Below, piece by piece: positions 49,954 to 58,669 of a DNA stretch of 64,000 bases (positions within the stretch are counted from its first letter, which is position 1; every line of letters begins with the position of its first letter). Where the stretch lies: assembly GCA_001298545.1 (NCBI GenBank), contig LJCX01000027.1:62001-126000 (forward strand), read 5' to 3'. The notes under the pieces were generated by a model. That model searched no databases. It was given only the letters and a program-made list of their open reading frames with translations, and was not told where the DNA came from. This stretch comes from Actinobacteria bacterium OV320 (GTDB taxonomy: Bacteria > Actinomycetota > Actinomycetes > Streptomycetales > Streptomycetaceae). The position numbers were made by a program, and so were the translations under genes.

Positions 49954-49988
49954 TGGACAGGTGTCCCGTTATAGTGGACACCTGTCCA
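49954..49988. promoter_or_regulatory. TetR operator with embedded -10 box
   Basis: TGGACAGGTGTCC and its exact complement are separated by nine bases. The spacer holds TATAGT (49970-49975), so repressor binding would cover the -10 region of the DUF1304/TetR operon. Confidence 0.8.
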
Positions 49989-50005
49989 AGAAACTGAGGG
50001 AGACC

Positions 50006-50368
50006 ATGGAGATCCTGGCGAACGTGCTGGTCGTTCTGGTGGCCGCACTGCATCTCTACATCCTGGTGATGGAGATGTTCCTGTGGCAGAAGAAGCCGGG
50101 GATGTCGTTCCACGGCCTGGACGCGGAGATGGCGAAGCGGACCGCCGCGCTGGCCGCCAACCAGGGGCTCTACAACGGTTTCCTCGCGGCGGGCCTGGTG
50201 TGGGGGCTGATCGCGGCCGACCCGACCGGCTTCCGGGCACAGGTGTTCTTCCTGTCCTGCGTGATCGTGGCCGGCGTGTACGGAGCGGCCACGGCGAACC
50301 GCCGGATCCTGGTCGCGCAGGCCCTGCCCGGCGCGCTCGCCCTGGCCGCCGTCCTGATCGCCCAGTGA
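50006..50368 (+). CDS. DUF1304 membrane protein
   Basis: The product is 120 aa from an ATG with GAGGGAG upstream. Four hydrophobic helices are seen. EMFLWQKKPGMSFHGL and ANQGLYNGFLAAGLVWG are characteristic of DUF1304 proteins (YphA/YqjF type), whose function is unknown. The stop overlaps the start of the TetR gene (GTGA), so the two are co-translated. A palindromic operator precedes it. Confidence 0.9.
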   Translation: MEILANVLVVLVAALHLYILVMEMFLWQKKPGMSFHGLDAEMAKRTAALAANQGLYNGFLAAGLVWGLIAADPTGFRAQVFFLSCVIVAGVYGAATANRRILVAQALPGALALAAVLIAQ

Positions 50369-50928
50369 CCCGCGGCGAGCCCGAGGACCCGCGCGCGGCC
50401 CGCACCCGGGCGCGGCTGCGTTCCGCCTTGCTGGCGGAATGCGCCGAGCGGCCGCTGGAGGAGGTCGGCGTCGCCGCGCTGGTGCGGCGGGCGGGGGTCG
50501 GCCGGGCCACCTTCTACGTGCACTATCCCGACCTGGAGGCGCTCGCGGTCGACGCCTGCGCGGACGTCGTACGCGAGGCCGTGGAGGCGCTGCACGCCTG
50601 GCAGGGGCGGCCCGACCCGGTACGGGCGCCGACCGCGCTGCCGGAGTTCTTCGGCTCCCTGACGCCGCACGCCGCGCTGTACCGCACCCTGCTCGCGCCG
50701 GGCGGCGGCGGTCCGCTCGGCCGCGTGCTGCACCGGGACCTGCGGGCCTACAGCCTGCGGGAACGGGAACGGGCGGGTGCGGCCGACGCGCCCCTGGTCG
50801 CCTCGGCGGTCGCCGCGACCTTCGCGGGGGTGCTGGCGGACTGGCTGCACGGCGACCTCGAGGGCACGCCCGGCGAGATCGCCGACCAGGTGTGGCAGCT
50901 GCTGGTCGCGCTGCACGCCAGCCGCTGA
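50365..50928 (+). CDS. TetR-family repressor
   Basis: The product is 187 aa from the GTG overlapping the DUF1304 stop. N-terminal HTH: LLAECAERPLEEVGVAALVRRAGVGRATFYVHYPDLEAL. The C-terminal ligand domain resembles TetR_C_33-type helices. It is co-transcribed with DUF1304, and the 35-base inverted repeat upstream of the operon is its probable operator, giving autoregulation. Confidence 0.92.
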   Translation: MTRGEPEDPRAARTRARLRSALLAECAERPLEEVGVAALVRRAGVGRATFYVHYPDLEALAVDACADVVREAVEALHAWQGRPDPVRAPTALPEFFGSLTPHAALYRTLLAPGGGGPLGRVLHRDLRAYSLRERERAGAADAPLVASAVAATFAGVLADWLHGDLEGTPGEIADQVWQLLVALHASR

Positions 50929-50935
50929 CCGGCGG

Positions 50936-51790
50936 TCATCGGCATGCCACCTCGTCCTTCGCCAGGGGCCAGGCCTCGACGCCGTCGGAGGTGCGGACGT
51001 ACGCCGTCGCGGCGTCGTCCGTCAGCCACAACCGCCAGTCGCCGTAGCGGTACCCGGTGTCGTGGGCGTCGGCCGGAAGAGCGGCGTCGCCGTCGTACGG
51101 CGAGGTCAGCAGGTCCTCCTCGATCACGCCGTCGGGGTCGCGGACGTACTGCCGGTGGTCCTCGCCCCGGCCCATCCCCAGGAAGTGCGCCGTCTGCCAG
51201 TCGCAGTGCTCGGCACCGGGGTAGCTGCTCAGGGTCGTGGTCGCGACCCGGCCACCGTGCCGGTCGGTCCAGATCTCCTCGTCGCCGGAGTCGGTGACGC
51301 TCGCGGGAAGTTCGGCCGGATCGCAGGAGGCGTTGGTCTCCGGACCCCAGCCCGGCCTCTCCTTCTGGTCCCGGGCGACGACCACCGCGACCTTCGTCCG
51401 CCCGGCCACGTCGTACGAGAACAGCACCCGGTCCGCCTCCTCGCGCTCCACCCGGAAGCCGGAGTGCGGGCCCGCCGGCTCGAACATGTCGAAGTAGAGC
51501 CGCAGCCCCTCCTCCGGGGTGCCACCGCCGTCGTCCTCGCTCCAGCCGTCCGGCCCGCCGCCCCAGGAGATCTCCCCGTCGCACTCCAGCGCCCGCCCCG
51601 CGGCGCCGGACGCGGTGCGCAAGGCCTCCGGCGTGCTCTCGTCCAGCTCCTTCGTGGCGATGTCCAGCGGACCGGCGTGCGGCGTCGCCGGTGGCGTCCC
51701 CTCGACGACCACGTCCGTCTCGTCCCCGGCACCGCATCCCACGGCCGCCAGCAACACCAGCAGCCCCGACGCCACGAACCGTGCGCGCAT
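50936..51790 (-). CDS. secreted lipoprotein of unknown function
   Basis: The product is 284 aa from ATG. The N-terminus MRARFVASGLLVLLAAVGC is a lipoprotein signal with lipobox AVGC and the lipidated Cys at 19. The mature part is acidic and Gly/Asp-rich, with pairs of Cys (about 72, 153) and Trp-rich segments. I do not recognise a named family. It is probably anchored on the outer face of the membrane. Confidence 0.8.
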   Translation of the reverse strand: MRARFVASGLLVLLAAVGCGAGDETDVVVEGTPPATPHAGPLDIATKELDESTPEALRTASGAAGRALECDGEISWGGGPDGWSEDDGGGTPEEGLRLYFDMFEPAGPHSGFRVEREEADRVLFSYDVAGRTKVAVVVARDQKERPGWGPETNASCDPAELPASVTDSGDEEIWTDRHGGRVATTTLSSYPGAEHCDWQTAHFLGMGRGEDHRQYVRDPDGVIEEDLLTSPYDGDAALPADAHDTGYRYGDWRLWLTDDAATAYVRTSDGVEAWPLAKDEVACR

Positions 51791-51863
51791 ACCCGCCCCC
51801 CGTTTCCGTCCCACGGCCGCCCGTTCGCGCCCGCTCCTGTGACGCGGCAGCGATCCGGAACGT

Positions 51864-52820
51864 TCAGCGGGCCGTCTGGAACGTCCTGCGGTACGCCTGG
51901 GGGGAGACGCCGATGGCCGCGTGCAGATGCTGGCGCAGTGAGGCGCCGGTGGCGAAGCCGACCCGGCCTGCGATCTGGTCGACGGAGAGGTCACTGGCCT
52001 CCAGCAGGTGCCGGGCGTGCACCACGCGCTGCTGGATCAGCCAGCGGCCGGGGCTGATGCCCACCTCGTCGTGGAAGCGGCGGGCGAAGGTGCGCGGGCT
52101 CATCCGGGCGTGGGCGGCGAGGTCGGCGAGGGCGAGGGGCTCGTCCAGGCGCCCCATGGCCCAGGCGCGGGTGGCCGCCGTGCTCGCCGGGCCGGTCTCG
52201 GGAACGGGCTGTTCGATGTACTGCGCCTGGCCGCCGTCGCGGAACGGCGGGACCACGCAGCGGCGGGCCACCTTGTTGGCGAGTTCGCTGCCGTGGTCCT
52301 TGCGGACGAGGTGCAGACAGATGTCGACCCCGGAGGCGGCGCCCGCCGAGGTCAGCACACGGTCGTCGTCGACGAAGAGGACGTCCGGGTCGAGGTCGAC
52401 CTGCGGGTACATCCGGCCGAACGCCTCGGCGACCTGCCAGTGGGTGGTGGCCCGGCGGCCGTCCAGGAGGCCGGCGGCGGCGAGGACGAACGCGGCGGTG
52501 CAGATGGAGACGATGCGCGCGTCGGGGCGGATCCGGGCGAGCGCCTCGGCGACCCCGTCCGGCAGTTCGGCGCTGATCCGGTCGGACGCCACCGGGGCGA
52601 CGACGACCGTGTCGGCCGTGGCCAGCGCCTCAGGGCCGTGCTGCACGCCGACCGTGAAATCGGCGTTGGTCTGGACGGGACCGCCGTCGACCGAGCAGGT
52701 CAGGATCTCGTAGTGGCCGTCGGCCGCGCCGAGGATCCGGCTGGGGATGCCGAGTTCGAAGGGGTAGACGCCGTCGAGGGCGAGGACGACCACCCGGTGC
52801 TTGCGCTGCTGTGCCTGCAT
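51864..52820 (-). CDS. GlxA-family AraC regulator (DJ-1/PfpI-like domain)
   Basis: The product is 318 aa. An N-terminal DJ-1/PfpI-like domain (about 8-175) contains VVVLALDGVYPFELGIPSRILG and IVSICTAAFVLAAAGLLDGRRATTHW, with the Cys at the nucleophile elbow. The AraC-type HTH pair is at about 215-315 (LADLAAHARMSPRTFARRF, VDQIAGRVGFATGASLRQHL). Such regulators sense amide or amine compounds. It is divergent from a quinone oxidoreductase-type gene, its likely target. Confidence 0.9.
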   Translation of the reverse strand: MQAQQRKHRVVVLALDGVYPFELGIPSRILGAADGHYEILTCSVDGGPVQTNADFTVGVQHGPEALATADTVVVAPVASDRISAELPDGVAEALARIRPDARIVSICTAAFVLAAAGLLDGRRATTHWQVAEAFGRMYPQVDLDPDVLFVDDDRVLTSAGAASGVDICLHLVRKDHGSELANKVARRCVVPPFRDGGQAQYIEQPVPETGPASTAATRAWAMGRLDEPLALADLAAHARMSPRTFARRFHDEVGISPGRWLIQQRVVHARHLLEASDLSVDQIAGRVGFATGASLRQHLHAAIGVSPQAYRRTFQTAR

Positions 52821-52891
52821 GGCACGATCCTATCGAAGCTTGGCAATCTTGCCATTTCCCGGTCGGGCGCGGCCCGGCAGGCTGGTTCACC

Positions 52892-53842
52892 ATGAGCACT
52901 GTGAACACCATGCGCGTCATCGACCAGCACGTCCTCGGCGGTCCCGAGGTCCTGACGGAGAGGGAAGTGGAGCGGCCCGCGCCGCGTCCGAACGAGGTAC
53001 TGGTCCGGGTGCGCGCCGCCGGCGTCAACCCGACCGACTGGAAGCACCGCGCGACGGGCGGGTTCCTGGGCGAGCCGCCCTTCGTCCTGGGCTGGGACCT
53101 CTCCGGGACGGTCGAGGCGGTCGGCATCGGCGTGGCGGCCTTCGCCCCCGGCGACGAGGTCTTCGGCATGCTGCCGTACCCCTACGGCCACGGCTCGCAC
53201 GCCGAGTACGCCATCGCCCCGGTCCGCGCCCTGTGGCACAAGCCGGCCGGGATCGACCACGTCCAGGCGGCCGCGCTGCCGCTGGTCTCGCTGACCGCCT
53301 GGCAGGCGCTGGTCGAGAACGCCGGCCTCGAGGCCGGGCAGCGGGTACTGATCCACGCGGCCGCGGGCGGTGTGGGCCATGTCGCCGTGCAGATCGCCAA
53401 GGCGCGCGGCGCGTATGTGATCGGTACGGCCAGCGCGGGCAAGCACGAGTTCCTGCGGGAGCTCGGCGTCGACGAGGTGATCGACTACCGGGAGAACGAC
53501 GTCACCGAGGCCGTCAAGGACGTCGACGTGGTCCTGGACACGCTGGGCGGGGACACCTCCGTGCGGTCCCTGCGCGTGCTGCGGCCGGGCGGGACCGTGG
53601 TGTCGATCCTGCCGGTGGGGTCGGACGAGTTCTACGAGGAGGCGGAGCGGCTCGGCGTCCGGGCGGTGCGGATGCTCGTGGACGCCGACCGGGCCGGGAT
53701 GCGGACGATCGCCGAACTGGTCGGGGCGGGGAAGCTGCGCGCCACGATCGCGGGGACGTTCGCGCTGGCCGATGCCGCCGAGGCACACCCGCTCGGCGAC
53801 ACCGGCCGGACCACCGGCAAGCTGGTCCTGACGGTCGACTGA
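52892..53842 (+). CDS. MDR-superfamily NADPH oxidoreductase (quinone reductase-like)
   Basis: The product is 316 aa from ATG; the next in-frame ATG (MRVIDQ) is 18 bases on. GroES-like fold AAGVNPTDWKHRATGGF and PFVLGWDLSGTVEAVG are followed by the NADPH-binding motif IHAAAGGVGHVAVQIAK. No zinc-binding cysteines, so it is a quinone oxidoreductase/zeta-crystallin type enzyme. It is divergent from the GlxA-type regulator with 71 bases between. Confidence 0.9.
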   Translation: MSTVNTMRVIDQHVLGGPEVLTEREVERPAPRPNEVLVRVRAAGVNPTDWKHRATGGFLGEPPFVLGWDLSGTVEAVGIGVAAFAPGDEVFGMLPYPYGHGSHAEYAIAPVRALWHKPAGIDHVQAAALPLVSLTAWQALVENAGLEAGQRVLIHAAAGGVGHVAVQIAKARGAYVIGTASAGKHEFLRELGVDEVIDYRENDVTEAVKDVDVVLDTLGGDTSVRSLRVLRPGGTVVSILPVGSDEFYEEAERLGVRAVRMLVDADRAGMRTIAELVGAGKLRATIAGTFALADAAEAHPLGDTGRTTGKLVLTVD

Positions 53843-53849
53843 GGAGCCG

Positions 53850-54956
53850 TCAGAACAGCAGCACGGGCTTGATGGTCCTGCCCGCGGTCATGTCCCGCAC
53901 CGCCTGGTCGATGTCCGCGAACGGATAGGTGGCGATCAGGCGGTCCAGCGGGAGCCGCCCTTCCTTGACGAGCTCGACCAGGGCCGGGATGAAGGACTGC
54001 GTCTCGCTGTCGCCGAGGGTGAGCCCGACGACCCGCTTGCCGCCCAGCAGCCCGTTGACGTCGAGGGCGACCTCACTGCCGAAGGGCGGTGCGCCCACGA
54101 CGACGAGGGTGCCGCGGGCGGCGAGCGCGTCGACGCCCTGGCGCAGCACGGCCGTGCTGCCCGTGGTCTCCACGATGCCGTCGGCGCCCTGGCCGCCGGT
54201 GATCTCGGCCACCGCCTCGACCGGCGTGACCGCGCTCGCGTCGACGGTGTGCGTGGCGCCCAGTTCCTTGGCCAGCTGGAGGCGTTCGGCGACCCGGTCG
54301 ACCGCGATGATCGTGGTGGCCGGGGTGAGGGCGGCCGCCATGACCGCCGACAGGCCGACGGCGCCCGCGCCGAGGACGACGATCGTGCTGCCGGTCGCCG
54401 GCTTCAGCACGTTCCAGACGGCGCCGACGCCGGTCTGGACCCCGCAGCCCAGCGGGGCGATCGACGCCAGGGGTACCCCGGGGTCGACCTTGACGAGGCT
54501 GCGCTCGTCGACCAGGGCCCGCTCGGCGAAGCTGGACTGGCCGAAGAAGTGGCCGCCGAGGGGCTCGCCGTCCCGGCTGATGGTGCTGGTGCCGTCGGCG
54601 CGGCGGCCGCCGATGAGGTTCAGCGGCAGCCAGGTGGCGCAGTAGGCGGGGTGGCCGCCGTGGCAGTTGCGGCAGTCGCCGCAGGAGGTGAAGGACAGCA
54701 CGACGTGGTCGCCGGGCGCCACCCCGGTGACGGCCGAGCCGACCGACTCCACGACGCCCGCGCCCTCGTGGCCGAGGACTCCGGGCAGCGGGAAGGGCAG
54801 TCCGCCGCTCGCCACGCCGAGGTCGGTGTGACAGAGCCCGGCCGCGACCAGACGGACGACCGCCTCGTGCGGGGCGGGGTCGTCGAGGACGACGTCGGAC
54901 AGGGTGAAGGGGGCTCCGCCGGACTCGACGACGGCGGCGCGTGTGGTGATGGACAT
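53850..54956 (-). CDS. zinc-dependent alcohol dehydrogenase (aryl-alcohol type)
   Basis: The product is 368 aa. Catalytic zinc ligands lie in GLCHTDLG (Cys) and GVLGHEGAG (His). The structural zinc site CGDCRNCHGGHPAYC has four Cys in CxxCxxCx7C spacing. NAD binding: VVLGAGAVGLSAV. The sequence type is that of class III/benzyl alcohol dehydrogenases. It follows the aldehyde dehydrogenase on the same strand, so the pair can oxidise an alcohol to an acid in two steps. The MarR gene upstream likely controls both. Confidence 0.92.
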   Translation of the reverse strand: MSITTRAAVVESGGAPFTLSDVVLDDPAPHEAVVRLVAAGLCHTDLGVASGGLPFPLPGVLGHEGAGVVESVGSAVTGVAPGDHVVLSFTSCGDCRNCHGGHPAYCATWLPLNLIGGRRADGTSTISRDGEPLGGHFFGQSSFAERALVDERSLVKVDPGVPLASIAPLGCGVQTGVGAVWNVLKPATGSTIVVLGAGAVGLSAVMAAALTPATTIIAVDRVAERLQLAKELGATHTVDASAVTPVEAVAEITGGQGADGIVETTGSTAVLRQGVDALAARGTLVVVGAPPFGSEVALDVNGLLGGKRVVGLTLGDSETQSFIPALVELVKEGRLPLDRLIATYPFADIDQAVRDMTAGRTIKPVLLF

Positions 54957-54986
54957 CGGTTGAACTCCTCGTGTTTCGCGGCGCGT

Positions 54987-56441
54987 TCAGTCGAGCGAGA
55001 CGACGACGGACTTGACCTTGGTGTAGGCGCCGAGCGCCTCGGGGCCGTACTCGCGGCCGAACCCGGAGTCCTTGACACCGCCGAAGGGGACGGCCGGGTC
55101 GAGCATCGCCCAGTCGTTCACCCAGACGATGCCGGCCTGGAGGCGGTCGGCGACGCGGTGCGCGCGGGCCAGGTTGCCGGTCTGGACACCCGAAGCCAGG
55201 CCGTACGGCGTGGAGTTGGCCAGTGCGACGGCCTCGTCCTCGTCGTCGAAGGGCTGGACGGTGAGGACCGGGCCGAAGATCTCCTCCTGGACGACACGGG
55301 AGTCGTTCGCGAGGTCGGCGATCACGGTGGGCTTGTAGTAGTAGCCGCCGTCGAGGTCGAGCCGCTCGCCGCCGCAGACGATGCGGGCACCCTCCTTGCG
55401 GGCCAGTTCGACGTACTCCTCGACCTTGCGCAGGTGCTTCTCCCCGGCCATCGGGCCGACGACGGTCTCCACCTTCCGCGGGTCGCCGACCGGCACCCCG
55501 GGCACCGCCTCGGCCAGGATGTTCAGCAGGGTGCGGTAGACCGGGCGGGCCACCAGCAGCCGCGGGCCGCCCATGCAGAACTGGCCGGTGTTGAAGACGA
55601 AGCCCTTGATGACGGCGCCGACGGCCTTCTCCAGGTCGGCGTCCTCGAAGACGATGTGCGCGGCGTTGCCGCCGAGTTCCATGGTGACCGGCTTGAGGTT
55701 CTCGCCGGCGACGCTCGCGGCGTGCCGGCCGATCGCGGTGGAGCCGGTGAAGGCGATCTTGTCCACGCCGGGGTGCCGCAGCAGCGCCTCGCCGGCGACC
55801 GGACCGGCACCGGTGACGACGTTGACGACCCCGTCGGGGACGCCGGCCCGCTGGAACAGTCCCGCCATGTACAGGGCGCTGAGCGGGGTCTCGTCGGCGG
55901 GCTTGTGAACGACCGTGTTGCCGGCGGCCAGCGCCGGGGCGATCTTCGAACCGGCGAGGATCAACGGGAAGTTGAACGGGGTGATCGCGGCGACCACACC
56001 GAGCGGGCCGCGTCTGGTGTAGGCGAGGGCGTTCATCGGGGTGTCGCGGGTCGCGCCGTCCAGGGAGAAGGCGAGGGAGGCGAAGTACTCGTAGTCGTTG
56101 GCCGCGTTCGTGACGTCGACCGCGTGCGCCAGGGTGATCGGCTTGCCGACGTCCAGGCTCTCCAGCCGGGCGATCTCGTCGGCCTCCGCGCGGATCAGTT
56201 CCGCCACCCGGAGCAGGACGCGGCCGCGCTCGCGGCCACTCGGTCCGGACCACTGCCCGGCGTCGAAGGCCGCCCGCGCGGCCTGTACGGCGGCGTCGAC
56301 ATCGGCGGCGCCCGCCTCCGCGACGGTGGAGACGACCGTGCCCCGGGACGGGTCGAACACCTCGGTCCGCGCCCCGTCCGCGGCCTCGCGCCACTGTCCC
56401 CCGATGAACAGTCGACCGGGGTCGGTCTCGAAGGTGGTCAT
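54987..56441 (-). CDS. NAD(P)-dependent aldehyde dehydrogenase
   Basis: The product is 484 aa; the ATG with GAGGAG five bases upstream is preferred over a GTG six bases earlier. Motifs: ITPFNFPLILAGSKIAPALAAGN (catalytic Asn), FTGSTAIG, the Glu in TMELGGN, and the nucleophile Cys in FNTGQFCMGGPR. It resembles vanillin/benzaldehyde-type ALDHs. It is first in the leftward operon with the alcohol dehydrogenase, and two MarR-type palindromes lie upstream. Confidence 0.92.
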   Translation of the reverse strand: MTTFETDPGRLFIGGQWREAADGARTEVFDPSRGTVVSTVAEAGAADVDAAVQAARAAFDAGQWSGPSGRERGRVLLRVAELIRAEADEIARLESLDVGKPITLAHAVDVTNAANDYEYFASLAFSLDGATRDTPMNALAYTRRGPLGVVAAITPFNFPLILAGSKIAPALAAGNTVVHKPADETPLSALYMAGLFQRAGVPDGVVNVVTGAGPVAGEALLRHPGVDKIAFTGSTAIGRHAASVAGENLKPVTMELGGNAAHIVFEDADLEKAVGAVIKGFVFNTGQFCMGGPRLLVARPVYRTLLNILAEAVPGVPVGDPRKVETVVGPMAGEKHLRKVEEYVELARKEGARIVCGGERLDLDGGYYYKPTVIADLANDSRVVQEEIFGPVLTVQPFDDEDEAVALANSTPYGLASGVQTGNLARAHRVADRLQAGIVWVNDWAMLDPAVPFGGVKDSGFGREYGPEALGAYTKVKSVVVSLD

Positions 56442-56476
56442 CGCCACTCCTCAGCATCGTCGCCAAGATTTCAACA

Positions 56477-56491
56477 AACAGGATTCCTGTT
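56477..56491. promoter_or_regulatory. MarR operator 1
   Basis: AACAGGATTCCTGTT is a 15-bp palindrome in the divergent region, 36 bases from the aldehyde dehydrogenase start. Confidence 0.75.
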
Positions 56492-56510
56492 GGTCCGCAG
56501 TCTCATTACA

Positions 56511-56525
56511 GACAGGTTTCCTGTC
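56511..56525. promoter_or_regulatory. MarR operator 2
   Basis: GACAGGTTTCCTGTC shares the ACAGG...CCTGT core with operator 1 and is centred 34 bases away, 20 bases before the MarR start. Confidence 0.75.
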
Positions 56526-56545
56526 AATGGTCTACGCTCGGCCTC

Positions 56546-57010
56546 ATGGCCGGCACCCAGACAACCAAGGCAGCGTCCGCACCTCAGCCCCACCGGACAC
56601 CCCCGTCCCTGCTCTACATGGTGAAGCAGGTGGAGCTGGTCGTGCGATCCCACCTGGACGAGCTGGTCAAGCCGTCGGGGATCACGGCCCTGCAGTACAC
56701 GGCGCTCACCGTGCTGGAGCGGCACGACGGCCTGTCCGCCGCCCAGCTGGCCCGGGACTCCTTCGTGACCGCCCAGTCCATCGCCGATCTGGTGCGCTCC
56801 CTCGAGACGCGCGGCCTCATCCGCCGCGAACGCAATCCGCGCAACCGGCGCGAGCTGCTGATCCTGCTCACCACCGAGGGGCGCGAGCTGCTCGACCGGC
56901 ACGCCGGGCCGGTGCGGGAACTGGAGGAACGCATGGTGGCGGAGCTCACCGCACATCAGGCGGAGCAGTTGCGCACAGCGCTCTCCAAGGCCTGGCACGC
57001 ACTGTCGTAA
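56546..57010 (+). CDS. MarR-family regulator
   Basis: The product is 154 aa from ATG. The winged HTH is clear: GITALQYTALTVLERHDGLSAAQLARDSFVTAQSIADLVRSLETRGLIRRERNPRNRRELLILLT. It is divergent from the aldehyde and alcohol dehydrogenase genes, with two related palindromes between, so it probably represses them and itself until an aromatic acid or aldehyde binds. Confidence 0.92.
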   Translation: MAGTQTTKAASAPQPHRTPPSLLYMVKQVELVVRSHLDELVKPSGITALQYTALTVLERHDGLSAAQLARDSFVTAQSIADLVRSLETRGLIRRERNPRNRRELLILLTTEGRELLDRHAGPVRELEERMVAELTAHQAEQLRTALSKAWHALS

Positions 57011-57223
57011 CACCCGACGCGCCCCTTCACAGCACGGCGTGCGCCCCTTCGCTCACGGCGCGAAAAAACTCCGACAGAGTCGGTTGCATTTCGAAGACAT
57101 ATGTCAATCGAACATGCTGGAATTCACTCGATCGGGGGTAACTTGCTGGGGCGGGGAACTGCTGTCTGCTCCCCGGCCGTTGGAGGCTCCCGACCGGTGG
57201 AGCGGGTTGGAGGCGATGTCGTC

Positions 57224-57604
57224 GTGCTGGAGAAACCCGCAGCGGACACCCCGCATCTGCGCGTCCGCGAGGACCGGGGGTACACGGTGCTGGAGTTCCG
57301 CGGCGAGATCGACATCGTCGCGGCGACCGAGATCACCCCGCACCTCGACGACGCGACCGGCGGCCCGGCGCCCCGGATCGTGATCGACCTGAGCCGGATC
57401 GAGTTCTTCGACTGCTCCGGGCTGCGCCTGCTGTACCGGGCCCGCCGCCGCGTCCTCGACCACGGCGGTCATCTGCACCTCGTCTGCACCCATCGGCTCA
57501 CCCTGCGGATCCTGCGGGCCACGGGGCTGTACCGGCTGCTGCCGCCCGCCACGACGCTGGACGCGGCCCTGGAACAGCCCGAGGCCACCTCCGGCACGTT
57601 ATGA
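57224..57604 (+). CDS. STAS-domain anti-sigma factor antagonist
   Basis: The product is 126 aa from a GTG with GGAGG ten bases upstream; an in-frame ATG at 57101 is less likely. The STAS fold reads LRVREDRGYTVLEFRGEIDIVAATEI, then the phosphorylation loop IEFFDCSGLRLLYRA with Ser in DCSG. Such proteins sequester an anti-sigma kinase when unphosphorylated. The SpoIIE-type phosphatases elsewhere in this window are candidate partners, but linkage is not close. Confidence 0.88.
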   Translation: MLEKPAADTPHLRVREDRGYTVLEFRGEIDIVAATEITPHLDDATGGPAPRIVIDLSRIEFFDCSGLRLLYRARRRVLDHGGHLHLVCTHRLTLRILRATGLYRLLPPATTLDAALEQPEATSGTL

Positions 57605-57625
57605 CGGCGCTCGAAGCGCTCCTCC

Positions 57626-57692
57626 CGATCCCGTGATCCCCCCGATCCCGGTCCGGATCCCGGTCCCGATCCGGATCCCGATCCCGATCCCG
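57626..57692. repeat. imperfect GATCCC tandem repeats
   Basis: About eight GATCC blocks with 6-14-base spacing (CCCGATCCCG, CCGGATCCCGG) lie between the convergent STAS and PRPP synthetase ends. Confidence 0.7.
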
Positions 57693-57694
57693 GG

Positions 57695-58669
57695 CTATTG
57701 GCCGCGCGCCGCGTCGAACAGGGCGCTGACGGACTCACCGTTGTGAATACGGCGCACCGCCTCCGCGAGGGCGGGCGCGATGGACAGGATCCGCAGCTTC
57801 TCGGTGTGCTCCTCGGCGGGCACCGGCACGGTGTTGGTGCACACGATCTCCAGCACGTCGCTCTGCTCGCTGAGCCGCTTGAGGGCACCGGCCGCGAACA
57901 GACCGTGCGTGCACGCCACCCGTATCGACCGAGGTTCCAACTCCCGTAGCCGGTCCAGCAGTTCCAGGACCGTGCTGCCCTTGGCGATCTCGTCGTCGAG
58001 GACGATCACGTCCCGCCCGGCCACCTCGCCGATCACCGCGCTGATACTGACCCGGTCGTCGGCGTACCGCTGTTTGGCGCCGGCCGCCACCTGGGCGCCG
58101 ATCATCCTCGCGAAGGCGGCGGCCTCCTTGGCGTTGCCGAGATCGGGCGAGACCACGGTGGTGCGGGTGAGGTCGTAGCGGCGGAAGTGGGCGGCCAGCT
58201 CCCGGTGGGCGTGCAAGTGGTCCACGGGCATCGAGAAGAAGCCGTGCACCTGGGGCGAGTGCAGGGTCATGGCGAGGACCCGGTGGACGCCGGCCGCCGC
58301 CATCAGGTCCGCGACCAGGCGTCCGCCCAGGGAGATGCGGGGCGCGTCCTTCTTGTCGGAGCGGGCGTAGGAGTAGTGCGGCATGACGACGGTGATCCGG
58401 CCCGCCGACGCCCCACGGGCCGCGTCGCACATCAGCAGCAGCTCGACGAGGTGCTCCTGCACGGGCCGGACCAGGGGCTGGACCAGGAAGACGTCCCGTT
58501 CCCGGCAGTTCGCCTGGAGCTGGACCTCCAGGCAGTCGTTGGCGAACCTGCTGAGGCGGGTGGGGCTCAGAGGCACGCCGAGGTGGGCACAGACCTCGGC
58601 GGCCAGCTCGGGGTGGGCACTGCCGCTGAACACGGAGATGTCTCGCACGATCGGCTCCTCGCTGATCAT
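57695..58669 (-). CDS. prs: ribose-phosphate diphosphokinase, divergent copy
   Basis: The product is 324 aa. The PRPP synthetase fold is seen: ISVFSGSAHPELA at the start, a flexible-loop-like SYARSDKKDAPRISLGG (the catalytic Lys/Arg region) and the PRPP-binding loop VIVLDDEIAKGST. It makes PRPP from ribose-5-phosphate and ATP. The sequence differs from the housekeeping Prs (which reads YARQDKKHRGREPI), so it is a second, specialised copy. From remembered synteny it may match prsA2. Confidence 0.85.
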   Translation of the reverse strand: MISEEPIVRDISVFSGSAHPELAAEVCAHLGVPLSPTRLSRFANDCLEVQLQANCRERDVFLVQPLVRPVQEHLVELLLMCDAARGASAGRITVVMPHYSYARSDKKDAPRISLGGRLVADLMAAAGVHRVLAMTLHSPQVHGFFSMPVDHLHAHRELAAHFRRYDLTRTTVVSPDLGNAKEAAAFARMIGAQVAAGAKQRYADDRVSISAVIGEVAGRDVIVLDDEIAKGSTVLELLDRLRELEPRSIRVACTHGLFAAGALKRLSEQSDVLEIVCTNTVPVPAEEHTEKLRILSIAPALAEAVRRIHNGESVSALFDAARGQ

